DNA from: Papio anubis
Taxonomy: Eukaryota; Chordata; Mammalia; Primates; Cercopithecidae
Reading direction: 5' to 3'
Assembly (NCBI RefSeq): GCF_008728515.1
Contig: NC_044990.1
Location: forward strand, 9,197,156-9,261,155
DNA length: 64,000 nt
The notes beneath the pieces were generated by a model, which saw nothing but the letters and a program-made list of their open reading frames with translations, did not search any database and was not told the origin of the DNA. The position numbers and the translations under genes were made by a program. Shown here one piece after another: positions 12,997-24,738 of this stretch. Within the stretch, counting starts at the first letter, position 1. Each line of letters begins with the position of its first letter.

Positions 12997-13280
12997 GCCA
13001 GGTGCAGTGGCTCACATGTGCAATCCCAGTGCTATCGGTAGGATTGCTTGAGGCCAGGAGTTTGAGACCAGCCTGGGAAACACAGCAAGCCTCTGTCTCT
13101 ACAAAAAACAAAAATAAAAAAAATGAGCCAGGCACAGTGGCATGTGTTTGCAGTCCCTACTCAAGAGGCTGAGGTGGGAGGATCTGTTGATCCCAAAAGT
13201 TTGAGGCTGCAAGTGAGCTACGATCATGCCACTGCACTCCTGGGTAACAGAGCAAGATTCTGTCTCTTAAAAAAAAAAGT
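12997..13280 (+). mobile_element. Old Alu SINE (J-like)
   Basis: It runs from GGCCAGGTGCAGTGGCTCAC to an A-rich tail near 13275. It is strongly diverged, with a deletion in the left arm near GTGCTATCGGTAGG. Confidence 0.88.
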
Positions 13281-13814
13281 GGGAGAGGGCTATCCCTAAA
13301 ATCAATAATCTTAGTTTCTAACTTCAGAAAGAAAAAATTATACTCAAAGTATAAAGCAAAAAAAATTGTTTTAAAGAGAGAAGAAATCACTGAAATAGAA
13401 AATAGAAAATTAACAAAGCAAAAATTTGGTTCTTTGAAAAGATTAACAATATTGATAAATCTCAACCAAAAATTATGAAGAACAATAGAGACAAATTACT
13501 AATATTAGGAATGAAAAATGAGCCATCACTACAGATCCTGTGGCCAAAAAAAGGAAAATAAGGTGTGTAGATTTGTATTATGCCAACTTAAGTGAAGCTG
13601 GAATTTCATTTCCCAGAATTCTCTTTATTGCATAGTTCTGGGTTATTGTGGACCACATGAGTTATGTCTGAGACGTGAAAGGCAAAAATGAATCATCTCA
13701 GAAAGCTGGCACATACTGTCACTTATTTCTTGGGTCTCCGTTCTCCTTGTTAGTGTGGGGCAGCACTTGCACCTTCAGCTCTTTGTAGTTTCTGCCACAT
13801 TTCTTCCTTCAGCT

Positions 13815-14104
13815 TTTTTTTTTGAGATGGAGTCTCGCTCTGTCACCCAGGCTGGAGTGCAGTGGCATGATCTCAGCTCACTGCAAGGTCCGCCTCCCGG
13901 GTTCATGCCATGCTTCTGCCTCAGCCTCCCGAGTACCTGGGACTACAGGCGCCCACTACCACGCCTGGCTAATTTTTTATATTTTTAGTAGAGATGGGGT
14001 TTCACTGTGTTAGCCAAGATGGTCTTGATCTCCTGACCTCGTGATCCTCCCGCCTCGGCTTCCCATAGTGCTGGAATTACAGGCATGAGCCACCGCATCC
14101 GGCC
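13815..14104 (-). mobile_element. AluY-like SINE
   Basis: It runs from a T run and GAGATGGAGTCTCGCTCTGT to CCACCGCATCCGGCC. It sits in an 838-base insert (13564-14401) that separates two L1 parts. I do not recognise the family of the surrounding insert. Confidence 0.95.
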
Positions 14105-15795
14105 CCTTCAGCTTTCTTGACTCTTGAGCCAGGTATACATTTAGCTAGCTTCTTCTGTCAGAAAGCCCATTCACCAAGGTTAGGAGTCTCAGCAGAAAAA
14201 AAAGAGTTCAACACAGATTTCAATGTATCCTCATGGATTCTACCTCCACAGGTAGAGTTTGTCCTTACTTCTACCACTTCACATTCATCATCTCTTCCTA
14301 AGTGCCCTCCTTATTGACTTCAAGTTCCAGAACCAGACATGAAATCCACCATCTCTCATAACTATTTAATCAGCTTCCACATTCACATTAGGTCAAATCC
14401 AAAACAATCTGACAACTTATAAAAAATAGACAAATTCTTTGAAAGACACAAGTTACCAAAGCTTGCTCAAGAAAAAAACAAGTAACTTAGGTAACCATGT
14501 GTGTGGATTTAAAAAACGATGGAACAGAATAGTATTCAGAAACAGACCCACACATACACAACAAAATAATTTTCAATGAAGGTGCCGAAGTAATTCAATG
14601 AAAAAATAAAACTTTCAGTAAGTGATGCTACAACTGTATATATGAAAAAAATTACTCATCTGCGCACACCCACACACGCATACACACACATTCATTCAAG
14701 AGGAATCACAGACATAAATACAGTTTCAAAAGAAAACAGGAGAAAAACTTTGCAGCTTTGGGATAGATAAGATTTCTTAAGACACTAAAAGTACTATTCA
14801 TTTAAAAAAATTGTCAACAGGACTTCATCAAAATGTAAAATGTCTACTTATTAAGAGATACCATAAAGAAAATCAAAAGCAAACCACAAACTGGAAGAAA
14901 ATATTCACAATGCACAGATCTAATAACATAAAAAGCATTAATAAAGCAACAAATAATCCAATTAAAAACTGGGAAAAAGAAATGACACTACACAAAAAGT
15001 ATACCATGACCATGAAAAGCACATAAAAAGGTACTCTACGTAAGTCATCAGAGAAATACCAATTAAAATCATGAGATAGCATTTCATACTTACTAGAATG
15101 ACTGAAATTAAAATACTGACAACACCACATGTTGCAAGGATACGGAAGTATTTGAATTACCATTTATGGATGATGGAATACAAAATGGTACAACCATTCT
15201 GAAAAATAATTTGGGTGTTTCCTATAAAAGCTAAACATATGCCTACCCTATGACCCATCCTTTCTTTTCTTATATTATCCAAAAGAATTGAAAACATTCA
15301 TCCATAAAAAAGATATGTACAAGAAAGTTTACAGCTTTATTCATAATAGCCAAAAAACTAGAAATAACTTAAATACCAATCAAAAGGAGAATAAAGAAAT
15401 TGTGGTATAATCAAACCAGGAATAAACTGCTGATACATGTGATCACATGGATGAACCTCAAGTGAAAGGAGCCAGACACAGTGAGTACATGCTGTTATGA
15501 TTCCATTTATATGAAGTTTAACAAGAGAAAGAACTAATCTATGGTGATAAAAATCATGTACAGTGAATGCCTATTGGAGGGTTAGCTGGTAGGAGCACAC
15601 AGGAACTTTATAGGATGATAGAAATGCCCTACATCTTGATTAGGGTATTGATTAAACAGGAGTACTGATTTGTACTCTTTCAAATTATATACTTAAGTAC
15701 ATTTCATTCTATGCACATTTTACCTCAAAATAAAAAGAAAAAATTCATGTACGGAAATTTCAGCATTCATTAACAGGATGAAATTATATTTTCCA

Positions 15796-16096
15796 GGCCA
15801 GGCGTGGCAGTTCACACCTGTAATCCCAGCACTTTGTGAGGCCGAGACAGGAAATCACTTGAGGCCAGGAGTTCGAGACCAGCCTAGAAAACATGGCAAA
15901 ACCCTGTCTCTACTAAAAACACAAAAATTAGCTGGGTGTGGTGGCACACACCTGTAATCCCAGCTATTCGGAAGGCTGAGGCACAAGAATCACTTGAACT
16001 TAGGAGGTGGAGGTTGCAGTGACCTCAGATCACGCCACTGCACTCCAGCTTGGGCAACAGAGTAAGACTCTGTCTCAAAAATAAAAAAATAAAAAT
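15796..16096 (+). mobile_element. Alu SINE
   Basis: It runs from GGCCAGGCGTGGCAGTTCAC to AAGACTCTGTCTCAAAAATA, followed by an A/T-rich tail and a short CA stretch. Confidence 0.94.
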
Positions 16097-16406
16097 ACAC
16101 ACACATACACACTCACTCCAAAACAGCATGTTTTGAAAAAGATTTAAAAAAAACCTTCAAGCTTAAAAGTGAAAACTTAAAAGTGCTACCATATTTATTA
16201 ACATGAATATTGTTCCAAATTTAAGAATTTCTCTGAAACGTAAGAAATTTCAATAGAGTACTGTGGCCTGTGTTCACATCTACTACAAATTAGTTTTGTG
16301 ATGTTATTCTGCTTCTTTAAGCAGAATGGCAATGGAATAAAGATTCAGACACATGGGAAAGGTAACAGAAAGTAACAGAAAGCTCAAAAGAGAGAAGGCA
16401 CCATAC

Positions 16407-16541
16407 CTGTTGGGAGAGGTATATAGATCCTTTTTTCTAACCTTCTTCGCAAAGCTTCATCAATGTCCCACGGGAAATTAGTAGCAGCCAATACCATAAC
16501 CATTTTGGAAGGATCATCATTTTCTAAAGCTCCTCCAACTC
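16407..16541 (-). CDS. KATNAL1: KATNAL1 coding exon 8 (sensor 1, arginine fingers)
   Basis: The exon completes Gly338, encodes residues 339-382 and leaves one base of codon 383. It reads VGGALENDDPSKMVMVLAAT, then NFPWDIDEALRRRLEKRIYI and PLPT. Sensor 1 is Asn359 (LAATN). The second region of homology, EALRRRLEKR, carries the arginine fingers that reach into the neighbouring subunit's ATP site. The acceptor is TTCCTGTGTACAG and the donor is CAACAG|GTATGG. This is the last exon seen. The missing remainder (about residues 383-490) should encode the small alpha-helical lid and C-terminal helix. Confidence 0.96.
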
Positions 16542-17305
16542 CTGTACACAGGAAGGGAGGAAAAGATAGTGTTTTTCTTACAACCCTTTACACTTTCATT
16601 CAGTTAACATTTCTGTTAGCCAAAGTGACAGAATCAATGATGAAGAAGACAGTGTAGTCCTAACCTCTGTGTGGTGGCAAAACCAGACTCATCAACAGAT
16701 AACTACAAAACAAAGAAGTAGAAGAATTCACATAACCTAGTGTGGGATTTTTCTTTTTTTGTTTTTTTCTTGTGTAACCCAGTGCAGGATTTTAATCCAA
16801 TAAAAATATCCATTTTTCTGTAAGAAAATGAATGTGTATTTCCTCTGAAAAGAAAAGGCACGGGAGATTAGGCTCTGTTTTATTCCTCTTATTTCTTTGA
16901 AATCATAAAGTTCCGCAAATATTTTACTTTAGTTTTTAGTCTATTTTCTCAAGAAGTGGAAACAGAGGGTTCACATTTACTTAATATTCTAGCATGCAAT
17001 TATAATTTTGAAAGACAGGTTATATTTCCATGATGTTGTCCTTTAAACTTTTAAGTGACTTGTAAAAAACAAACAAGACATTTAAGAATGAACCCAGTAA
17101 TCACAGATAAAAATAACCAAACGAACTACATGTACGTACACAGTGTCTCCTTTTTAGAATAAAAAATTTCAGGTCACACAACAGAAACTCTAAAAAATAT
17201 GTAGTGAAAAATAAAAAATAAAAAACCCGTAAATTTTACTGATAAGACTTTCTAGTCTGGCATAATAAAGTACTAGTGGATTTAAAGCAACCTAGCTCAA
17301 TATAG

Positions 17306-17388
17306 TTATTTTTTAAAAAAACAAGGTCTGGTTCCATTGTTCAGGCTGGAGTGCTCTGGCATGATGTTGGCTCACTGAAACTTACAAC
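17306..17388 (-). repeat. Alu fragment
   Basis: About 80 bases match part of an inverted Alu (TTCAGGCTGGAGTGCTCTGG, then TTGGCTCACTGAAACTT) after an A-rich segment. The rest is missing. Confidence 0.75.
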
Positions 17389-17725
17389 ATTTTCTTATTA
17401 CTAAACTCCAATCATTATGACAAAGAATCAAGCTGTCCAACTAATAATCAACAATAATCACAAATATCCCTCAATGAAATTCAGCTGACTAAATTTGTAT
17501 TCAGTAATTTCCTTTTCCAATTTTAAACACCTAATGTTTTCCCCTATTATCCCACCTCAAAAATAAAACATACTCATTCCTTTCTCTCATATTTTAGCAA
17601 AAGTTAAAATGGTAAACTCATTGAGGGAAGGGTCTCATAGTACATTGTAAGTATTCAGTAAGTATCCATAGTTGATGAATAACCATGACTGTTTTGAAAC
17701 AATACAACTTGGATATTACTGGTGT

Positions 17726-18020
17726 TTTGTTGTTGTTGTTATGAGACAGGTTCTTGCTCTGTTGCCCAGGCTGGAGTGCTATGGCACAATTACAGCTCAC
17801 TGTGGCCTCCAACTCCTGCGGCTCAAGCTATCCTCCCACCTTAGCCTCCTGAGTAGCTGGGACTACAGGCACGTGCCACCACACCCAGCTACTTTTTAAA
17901 GTTGTTGCTTCAAGTCTTGCTATGTTAACCAGGCTGGTTTTGAACTCCTAACCTCAAGTGATCCTCCCACCTCAGCCTCCCAAAGTGCTGGGACTATACG
18001 CATGAGCCACTGCACTCAGT
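17726..18020 (-). mobile_element. Old Alu SINE
   Basis: A GTT repeat tail precedes GAGACAGGTTCTTGCTCTGT. The copy is diverged through to CATGAGCCACTGCACTCAGT. Confidence 0.93.
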
Positions 18021-18362
18021 CCCTCACCCTGGATATTTTTAAACATATTTTATCTGTTCTAATGTTTTGCTTGAACAGCCTCTTGTCTACCACACAACTA
18101 ACTACCAGAGTAACTTATCTCTAAACGGCAGCTCTGAGCCCATAACCCTCTTCCTTCTAAGGCTCCTCAGGGCCCTTTTTCTCTGTCTGGATAACTCCTA
18201 CCAATGCTTCAAAGTTCAACTCGGCTATCTCTTTCCATGACTCCCCCTTAGTCTTGGTAGTGCCTCTCCTGTGTTTCCACTGCACCCAGACTTTACTTCT
18301 ACCCCAGAATGTACCAAAATGTATTATACTCATCTGATCAGTTGCCTGCTTCTCATCCAGAT

Positions 18363-19209
18363 CAGTGGTTCTCACACTGTTTGATCTCAGGACCCTTTTA
18401 TACTCTTAAAAATTACTGAGGCTGCATGCAGTGGCTCATGTCTATAATCCTAGCACTTAGAGAGGCTGAGTCCAGAGGATCACCTCAGCTCAAGAGTACA
18501 ACTACAGCCTGGGAAACACGACGAGACCCTGTCTTTACAAAAAAATAAAACTTAACCAGATGTGGTGGCATGCGCCTGTGGTCCCAGCTACTTAGGAGGC
18601 TGAGGCAGGAGGATTGCTTGAGCCCAGGAGGTCAAGGCTGCAGCAAGCTGTGTTCACACCACTGTACTCCAGCCTGGGCAACAGAGCAAGACTCTGAACC
18701 TTAAAAAAAAAAAAAAATTATTAAGAACCCCAAACAGCTTTTTTGTGTGTGGAGTGTATCTATCAATATCTTTAAAACTTAAAATAGATGGTACATGGGT
18801 AAATTATAAGAAAAAAAAGAAAAAACCTAAAATTGAAATTTGAAAATATTAGTTCACTTAAAAATGATAAATTCATTACTTATTTACATATTTTAATGAA
18901 AAGTATGTTTTCCAAAATATTTTTTAAAAGTAGAGGGGCTTTTTTTTTTTTTTTACATTTTTGCATATCTCTTTAATGTCTAACTAGAGAAAAGCTGGAT
19001 TCTCATATCTGCTTCTGCTTTCTACCTTTTATGATACCCTACATCTTACAGCCTCTAGAAAACTCTACTGTACATTGTGAGAGAATGAGAGTGAAAAAGA
19101 AAAGGCAAACGATGACTTGATATTCCTATGAAAATAGTTTTGACCTTGCAGATTCTTTAAAGGGTCTCAAGGATCCCTAGGACTCTAGATCACGCCTCTA
19201 GAACCTTTG
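18363..19209. mobile_element. hAT-like DNA transposon (Charlie/Tip100 type)
   Basis: The left end CAGTGGTTCTCACACTGTTT faces an inverted right end, GATCACGCCTCTAGAACCTTTG. These approximate a terminal inverted repeat of the CAGTGGTTCTCAAA class. The interior has CAGGACCCTTTTATACTCTT and, near the right, TTTTGACCTTGCAGATTC. Flanking octamers ATCCAGAT (18355-18362) and CTCCAAAT (19210-19217) match at 6 of 8 positions, fitting the 8-base duplication of hAT elements. It is non-coding and carries an Alu. Confidence 0.75.
18419..18716 (+). mobile_element. Old Alu SINE inside the hAT-like element
   Basis: It runs from GAGGCTGCATGCAGTGGCTC to a poly(A) after ACTCTGAACCTT. It is diverged, J-like. Confidence 0.92.
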
Positions 19210-19428
19210 CTCCAAATAGTAAGCTCCTTGAAGGCCATAGTAGCCTTTTTCTTTGTAACCTCAGAACCTGAAATGGTGCAATGCTTTCTGGGTGCATGAA
19301 CAAATGAACAAATGGGTGAATGAACAAATAATTAAACTTAGGTTGCCTTCTAATCCATCCATTGATTATGAGTTTACACAAAATATTGAAAAATAAGAGT
19401 TTCGAAACAATAATGAAATATCAATTAC

Positions 19429-19555
19429 CATCCATCTGAATGAGCAGTTCAGACTTGACCCTGCGACTTGCCTCATGTTCATCAGACGTTCCTCTTCGAC
19501 TGCAGATAGAATCTATCTCATCAATGAAGATCGTGGTAGGGGCATAAAATCTAGC
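19429..19555 (-). CDS. KATNAL1: KATNAL1 coding exon 7 (Walker B)
   Basis: It encodes residues 296-337 plus one base of Gly338. Walker B is TIFIDEID at residues 303-310, with Asp307 and Glu308 in the positions that bind Mg and activate water for ATP hydrolysis. SICSRRGTSDEHEASRRVKS and ELLIQMDG follow, which include the second pore loop and are diagnostic for katanin-like ATPases. The acceptor ends TTTCATAAAG, an unusually weak pyrimidine tract, and the donor is GATG|GTAATT. The upstream intron is only 718 bases. Confidence 0.96.
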
Positions 19556-20273
19556 CTTTATGAAAATATTTTAAAGAAATCATTCAATAATCTCATAAAA
19601 CAATCGGAGTACTTAAAAAAATCTTTTAAAGCAATGGCAAAAGAGAGCAGAAACTTCTCACTGTTTTAATGCCATCACCTGGTTATGGCAAAGGCTAAAT
19701 CAATCATTCCCATAAGAAAAAAGAAATTTCTAAAAATAAAGGTTATATGGCTGGTGAAGTTGGGTGATAGATACATAGGGGTTCATTGTACTATGCTTTC
19801 TACATTCATGTCTGAAAATTTCCATAATGAAAAATTTTTCAAAAATAAGTCAGTCTCAATCCTCACATATACATTCTTAAGTTACTGCAAATCCCATATG
19901 AAAAAGGAATAAACTTTAATGACAGGTCAGGCTCTGATTTTTAAAATACATATTAAAATATTCTTCTCTTCCATCAGCTCACTAGAGATGCAGAAATACC
20001 AGTCAACCCACACACACAACCAAAGTCTCTTCCTCCACCCTCAGTGGAGAGGATGCCAAAAGGCCTTGCTGTACCTTAAAGAAAAAGATACACTGAAGAT
20101 ACACCAACTACCCCACAAAACTCATCATCCCATTTCTCGTCAGTGTGTCAAGAACTATTAAAATAGAACTACACTGCCCTTTTCAAAAAAGATTCCAGGT
20201 GGACAGAACTGATTTATGGGAGCATCATAGGCCTACACACACTACTTTAAAATCTGAATTTATCATCACTCAC
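19556..20273 (-). other. Short intron between coding exons 6 and 7
   Basis: This 718-base GT-AG intron has no Alu, L1 or other recognisable insert. Its acceptor (TTTCATAAAG) has a poor pyrimidine tract. Confidence 0.9.
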
Positions 20274-20432
20274 CATCTCAAACAACAGACGAACTAACTT
20301 CTCAGATTCACCTCTATATTTAGATGTCAGCGTAGAAGAGGAAACGTTGAAGAACGTTGTACCACATTCAGTGGCAACAGCTTTAGCTAGCATAGTTTTA
20401 CCAGTGCCTGGGGGTCCAACCATCAGTACACC
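20274..20432 (-). CDS. KATNAL1: KATNAL1 coding exon 6 (Walker A, pore loop)
   Basis: The exon has 53 whole codons, residues 243-295. It contains the Walker A P-loop GPPGTGKT at residues 248-255, which binds ATP phosphate through Lys254. The conserved FFNVSSSTLTSKYRGESEKL follows, whose aromatic Tyr and neighbours belong to the region preceding the substrate-gripping pore loops in AAA severing enzymes. It ends LVRLLFEM. The acceptor is TTTGAAATGTCAG and the donor is ATG|GTGAGT. An open frame runs past the donor (VSDDKFRF), but the family sequence continues ARFYAP from the next exon, so the donor is used. Confidence 0.97.
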
Positions 20433-21801
20433 CTGACATTTCAAAAGATGAATTAAATGATTTATCAGATTAAAAAAGTTTTATAAATTATCATCAGCTA
20501 TTAATGTACATTAAGATTTTTCCATCAAAAGATAAACTCAAAATTGTCACAGTAAAATCATGATGCATTTAGCAAGAGTATCATTTTATAGCCAGAAAAA
20601 AATGAAGAAATTTCACAAAATGTCTCAAGTCAGAGGTAGTCAGAGATAATATAACAAAAAGCCTAGACAACAAACAGTTTTCTCATATATTTAGATAGAA
20701 TCTCAGTATCCTGAACCTGGCATATGATATATACATGTAATACTGAGCACTGCTTAAAAGCAACTGTTCTGTTTACACATATTAAAAATAAGACATTTTC
20801 TATCACATGTGGCAGAATTACACATTCCTTACCCTCTATAAGGGACAGAACCTATCTTCCACAGTGCATTTATAATATACAGCTTTCAGTAAAAAATAAA
20901 GACCCATTTATGAGTTAATAAGGTAACAGTAAAAAATCCAGTGGTGATTCAAACATAATCAAATTAGCAAGATTTGTATCATTTTAAAGTGTTAGACAGT
21001 TTATGTAAAACAGTGATAGTGATGAAAGAGCCAGTAAACGCAGAATAAAAACCAAACTTTAGTTACTTCTTAGTTTTGAAAACAAACATAAAAGTATTCT
21101 ATAAAAACAAATCAGTGAGGAATAAAAATTATTCAAGGAAACCAATCCTCTAGTCTTAAAAAACTAATGGGTTCTTTAATTATTTTCTTCCAGTACTTTA
21201 GAGTTTAAACACATAGCTCACACTAAATTTTTGTGCATAATATTTGGTGATTCCTTAAGAGGAATTCTGATCCAATTGCTACTTTGGTTTGACAAGCTTC
21301 TGGGGATTTAAGCTTTGAAAACTATGTGTATGTCAAAGTTCCATAAACTCCAAGTTCAGAAACTGTCCAAATGCTTTTCTAGCTATAGAATTTTGATACA
21401 CAGATCAACCAGGAATCACTAAGATTTGAAACATTAGTTTTAAAAAAATATTTTGTTTTGTTAGGGAGCCCTCAACTTTGCATGAGGTTGAGATTTTAAA
21501 AACCATGAAAACGACCAATTGGTGCTATAGGCATAGCCAGAGCAAAGTTCTTATTTCTGCGATGCCTTTTTCCATTCTCTCTGAGAGGGCCATCCTGTAA
21601 TGCCATTAATGTGGCCACCTCCTATAGGAGTTCATTTCTAACATTAGCATCTGTTCATAGCTACTGTATGATATTTATAAACTTCACCTTCTCATGACAT
21701 TACTCCTTTAATTAATTTCTCTCTTTCCTGTATCTCTTTGTCTACTGGCTCTTTCCCCTCGGTATATAAATACACTTTAATCTGTCACGTTACAAAAAGC
21801 C

Positions 21802-23222
21802 CTTAAGGAAAGAACAGTCTCTTCAATAAATGTTGCTGGAAAAACTGGATAACCATATACAGAAGAATGACACTAGATGTCGATCTCTCACCATATACAA
21901 AAATCAAAATGGATTAAAGGCCATATACGAAAATCAAATCAAAATAGGTTAAAAACCTGAAACTATGAAACTGCTAGAAGAAAACACTGGGGAAATGCTA
22001 CAGGACATCAGTCCAGGCAGATTTTTTGTGTAAGACCTCAAAAGCACAGACAACCAAAGCAAAAACAGATAAACAGATTATATAAAACTAAAAAGCTTCT
22101 GCACAGCAAAGGAAACAACAAAGAGACACTCCCACAATGGGAGAAAATATTTGCAAAATATCTATCTGACAAGGGATTAGTAACCAGAACACATAAGCAG
22201 CTCAAGCAACTCAACAGCAAAAAGACAAATAATCCAATTTTAAAATGGGCAAAAGGTCTGAATAGACATTTCTCAAAAGACATACAAACGTCCAATAGAT
22301 ATAAAATGCTCAACATCACTAATCATTAGAGAAATTCAAGTCAAAACCAAAATGAGATCATCTCACTCCAATTAAAATGGCTTTCATCAAAAAGATAGCT
22401 AATAATAGATGATGGTGAGGATATGGAAAAAGGGGAATGCTCCTATACTGTTGGTGGAAGCCACCGTGGAAAACTGTGTGGAAGTTCCTCAAAAAACTAA
22501 AAGTAGATCTACCATATGATCCAGCAATTCTACTACTGGGTATATATCCAAAAAAAGAAAAAAAAAAAAAAAAAAGGGAATCAATATATCAAAGAGTTAT
22601 TTGCACTCCTGTCTTTATCACAGCACTGTTCACAACAGCCAAAACATGAAATCAACCTAAGTGCCCAACAATGGACGAATGGAGAAAGAAAATGTGGTGT
22701 ATATATAATGGAATACTATACAGCCATAAAAAAGAATAAAATCTTGTCATTTATAGCAACATGGATGGAGGTGGAAGTCACTACGTTAAGTGAAATACAC
22801 CAAGCACAAAAAGACACATATCACATGTTTTCATTCATTTGTGGGAGCTAAAAAAGGATCTCATAAAGACACAATAGACTGATGGTTACCAGAGGCTGGG
22901 AAGGGTAGGGGTCAAGGGAGAATTAAGAGAGGCTGATTAATGAGTACAACTTGATAGATCAGTAGTGTGACCATAGTTTACAATAGTCTATTGTATATTT
23001 CAAAATAACTAGAAGAGAATAATTTAATAATTTGAATGTTCTTAGCATGAAGACAAATGTTAAAGGTAGTAGATATCCCATTTACACTGATTGGATCTTT
23101 ACAAATTATGCAAATATATTATCACATGAACCCCAAAAGTATGTACATTTATTATGTATCAATTCAAAAACACAAATGTTTAAAAAAGATAGATAAAACT
23201 GACACCAAAAAAAAAAAAAAAA
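21802..23222 (+). mobile_element. L1 3' fragment (ORF2 end and 3' UTR)
   Basis: It covers the ORF2 C-terminal region (TGTTGCTGGAAAAACTGGAT, then CCATATGATCCAGCAATTCT), a 3' UTR with GTTACCAGAGGCTGGGAAGG, and a terminal A run at 23206-23222. The A-rich insert at 22553-22575 and frameshifts break the reading frame. It is 5'-truncated, of intermediate age (L1MA/L1PB-like). Confidence 0.88.
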
Positions 23223-23299
23223 GCCTTCACTTGACTCTACAAATCCTCTAGCTACTATCAACCTCTCCTTCCTCTCACAGCCGACCTTCAATGGTTTAT

Positions 23300-24100
23300 G
23301 CTATTTCTTCTTCATAAGCTACAACATGACTTTAGTCTTCACCAATTCACTAAAAATACTTCATTTACTAACCTAATGACCACTCTTCAGTCGGGCCTCC
23401 CTGACTTCTCTTTGACGCTGCTTTGATTAATACATGGTATTAATCCCCCTCTTCTTGAAACCCTGACACTGCCCTTTTCCTGACACTTCTGCTCTCTGGC
23501 TATGTTCACCGCCTCAGATCTCCTCTTTCCTCTGCCCTTTACATTCCCAAAGCAATTCTAAACCTTTCCCTTTAAAAACTCCTGAACAAACTCATCCATA
23601 CCCGTATCATCAACCAACCTTTCTATGTCACAATTTTACTGAATTTTATCTGAAGCTCCCGGCCTCTATTTCGAATTAGCTGCTGAGTATTTACTGAAAC
23701 ACATTTTGTTTCTATTTAAACCTGCTCCTTTCTCTATTTCCAATATCAGTTCCCTGCACCCTGTATAATGAAGAATTTAGCTGGCCTTTGTCCCTGGTCC
23801 CTGGAAAATAGCCTCTAAAACCGTGGAAATACCCTACCGACAGGATTATTTTTGTTATCACAATAGGCCCTGAAATTTTATGCTAATCAGGTGACTCATG
23901 GTGGGCCCCTATATAGTTAACACCAACAAGACAACTCAGGATGGGGGGTGACCATGCCAGGAAAACCAACCATGTGATTACAGAGCTGGGGCTTTGAGCC
24001 ATGTGATACCAACTCAACCTCTGGGGAGAGGAAGAGAACAAGAGATTAAGAACCATGGGCAATGATTCAATTGATCACGTGAGCGTCCCTAATTGGCAAT
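23300..24100. repeat. Old repeat sequence (CR1/L2-like, then LTR-like)
   Basis: A CT-rich stretch (23300-23720) resembles mammalian LINE2/CR1 text. Positions 23760-24100, together with 24545-24735, look like an older LTR-like repeat into which the MST LTR inserted. I cannot name the family. Confidence 0.4.
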
Positions 24101-24106
24101 ACTCTA

Positions 24107-24540
24107 TGTATTTCTCTTAGTCCATTTGTGTTGCTACAAAGAAATACCTGAGGCTGGGTAATTTTAAAGAAAAAAAGGTTTATTTGGCTCACAGTTCTGC
24201 AGGCTGTAAAGGAAGCATGGTGCCTGCACCCGTTCAGCTTCTAGTGATGGCCTCATGCTGCTTCCACTTATAGAGAAAGGTGAAAGGGAGCCAGCAGCAT
24301 GCAGAAGTCACATGGCAAGAGCAGAAGCAAGAGAGAGGGGCAACAGCCACTTCTCATGAGAATGAACAGAGTGAGGACATACTCATTATCATGAGGTCGG
24401 CACCAAGCCATTCATGAGGGATCTGCCCCCATGGCCCAAACTCCTCCCATTAGGCACCACCTCCCAACACTACCACATCAAGAATCAAATTTCAACATGA
24501 GATTTGGTGGGACAAATAACCAAACCATATCCAAACTACA
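24107..24540 (-). mobile_element. MST (MaLR) solo LTR
   Basis: Read on the minus strand it begins TGTAGTTTGGATATGGTTTG and ends with the AAATTACCCAGCCTCAGGTA block and ACACAAATGGACTAAGAG. Both are typical of MST LTRs. Confidence 0.88.
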
Positions 24541-24738
24541 GCAGTACTATCACACGTCCATGTGATGCTATAATCTCCATATTGTCACACTTCCAGGAGA
24601 GTAAAGCATCCTGACTCCAGGAAGAGAGGGCGAAAGAAGCGTCACCTTGCGCATCCTTCTAGACCTCGCCCTGTAAGTTTCTCCTTTTGGCTGGTTCCAA
24701 TTTATATCCTTTGGCTATAATAACAATATCATTGTAAG

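Larger units (their letters stand above)
6650..15745 (+). mobile_element. Ancient L1 (L1M) copy with many insertions
   Basis: Segments lie in consensus order. 5' UTR-like DNA covers 6650-7800 and an ORF1-type region covers 8030-8415 and 10739-11530. The early ORF2 region is at 12190-12995 and 13285-13563, and the late ORF2/3' region runs from 14402 to 15745. Clear ORF2-like text includes AGAAAATATTCACAATGCAC and AACTTTGCAGCTTTGGGATA. It is interrupted by Alus at 6854, 11549, 11858 and 12997, by Tigger1, and by an 838-base insert (13564-14401) containing another Alu. Reading frames are heavily broken. That this is one original copy is an inference from order and orientation. Confidence 0.65.
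1..16406 (-). other. Intron after coding exon 8, partial
   Basis: No exon was found here. The contents are MIR (about 110-303), Alus, a solo LTR (4161-4947), L1 pieces, and the nested L1/Tigger1/AluY block 6650-15745. Stretches where I see nothing identifiable are 304-2633 (with an A run at 669-688), 3465-4160 (AT-rich, possibly very old LINE) and 4948-5380. The lid-domain exons of KATNAL1 are absent, so the intron is longer than 16.4 kb. Confidence 0.85.
18030..19330 (+). repeat. L2 LINE 3' part, interrupted
   Basis: L2-like 3' sequence covers 18030-18362 and resumes at 19210 (AGTAAGCTCCTTGAAGGCCA, then GGGTGAATGAACAAATAATT). The break is filled by a hAT-like element. Confidence 0.7.
16542..19428 (-). 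other. Intron between coding exons 7 and 8
   Basis: This 2887-base intron has GT-AG ends. It holds a short Alu fragment, one Alu (17726-18020), and an L2 carrying a hAT-like element with an inserted Alu (18030-19330). Positions 16542-17300 and 17390-17725 show no recognisable feature. Confidence 0.9.

Noticed and set aside
20247..20444. Open frame reading through the Walker A exon into VSDDKFRF
   Set aside because: The frame passes a strong donor (ATG|GTGAGT). The family sequence continues in the exon at 19429-19555, so the extra residues are intron.
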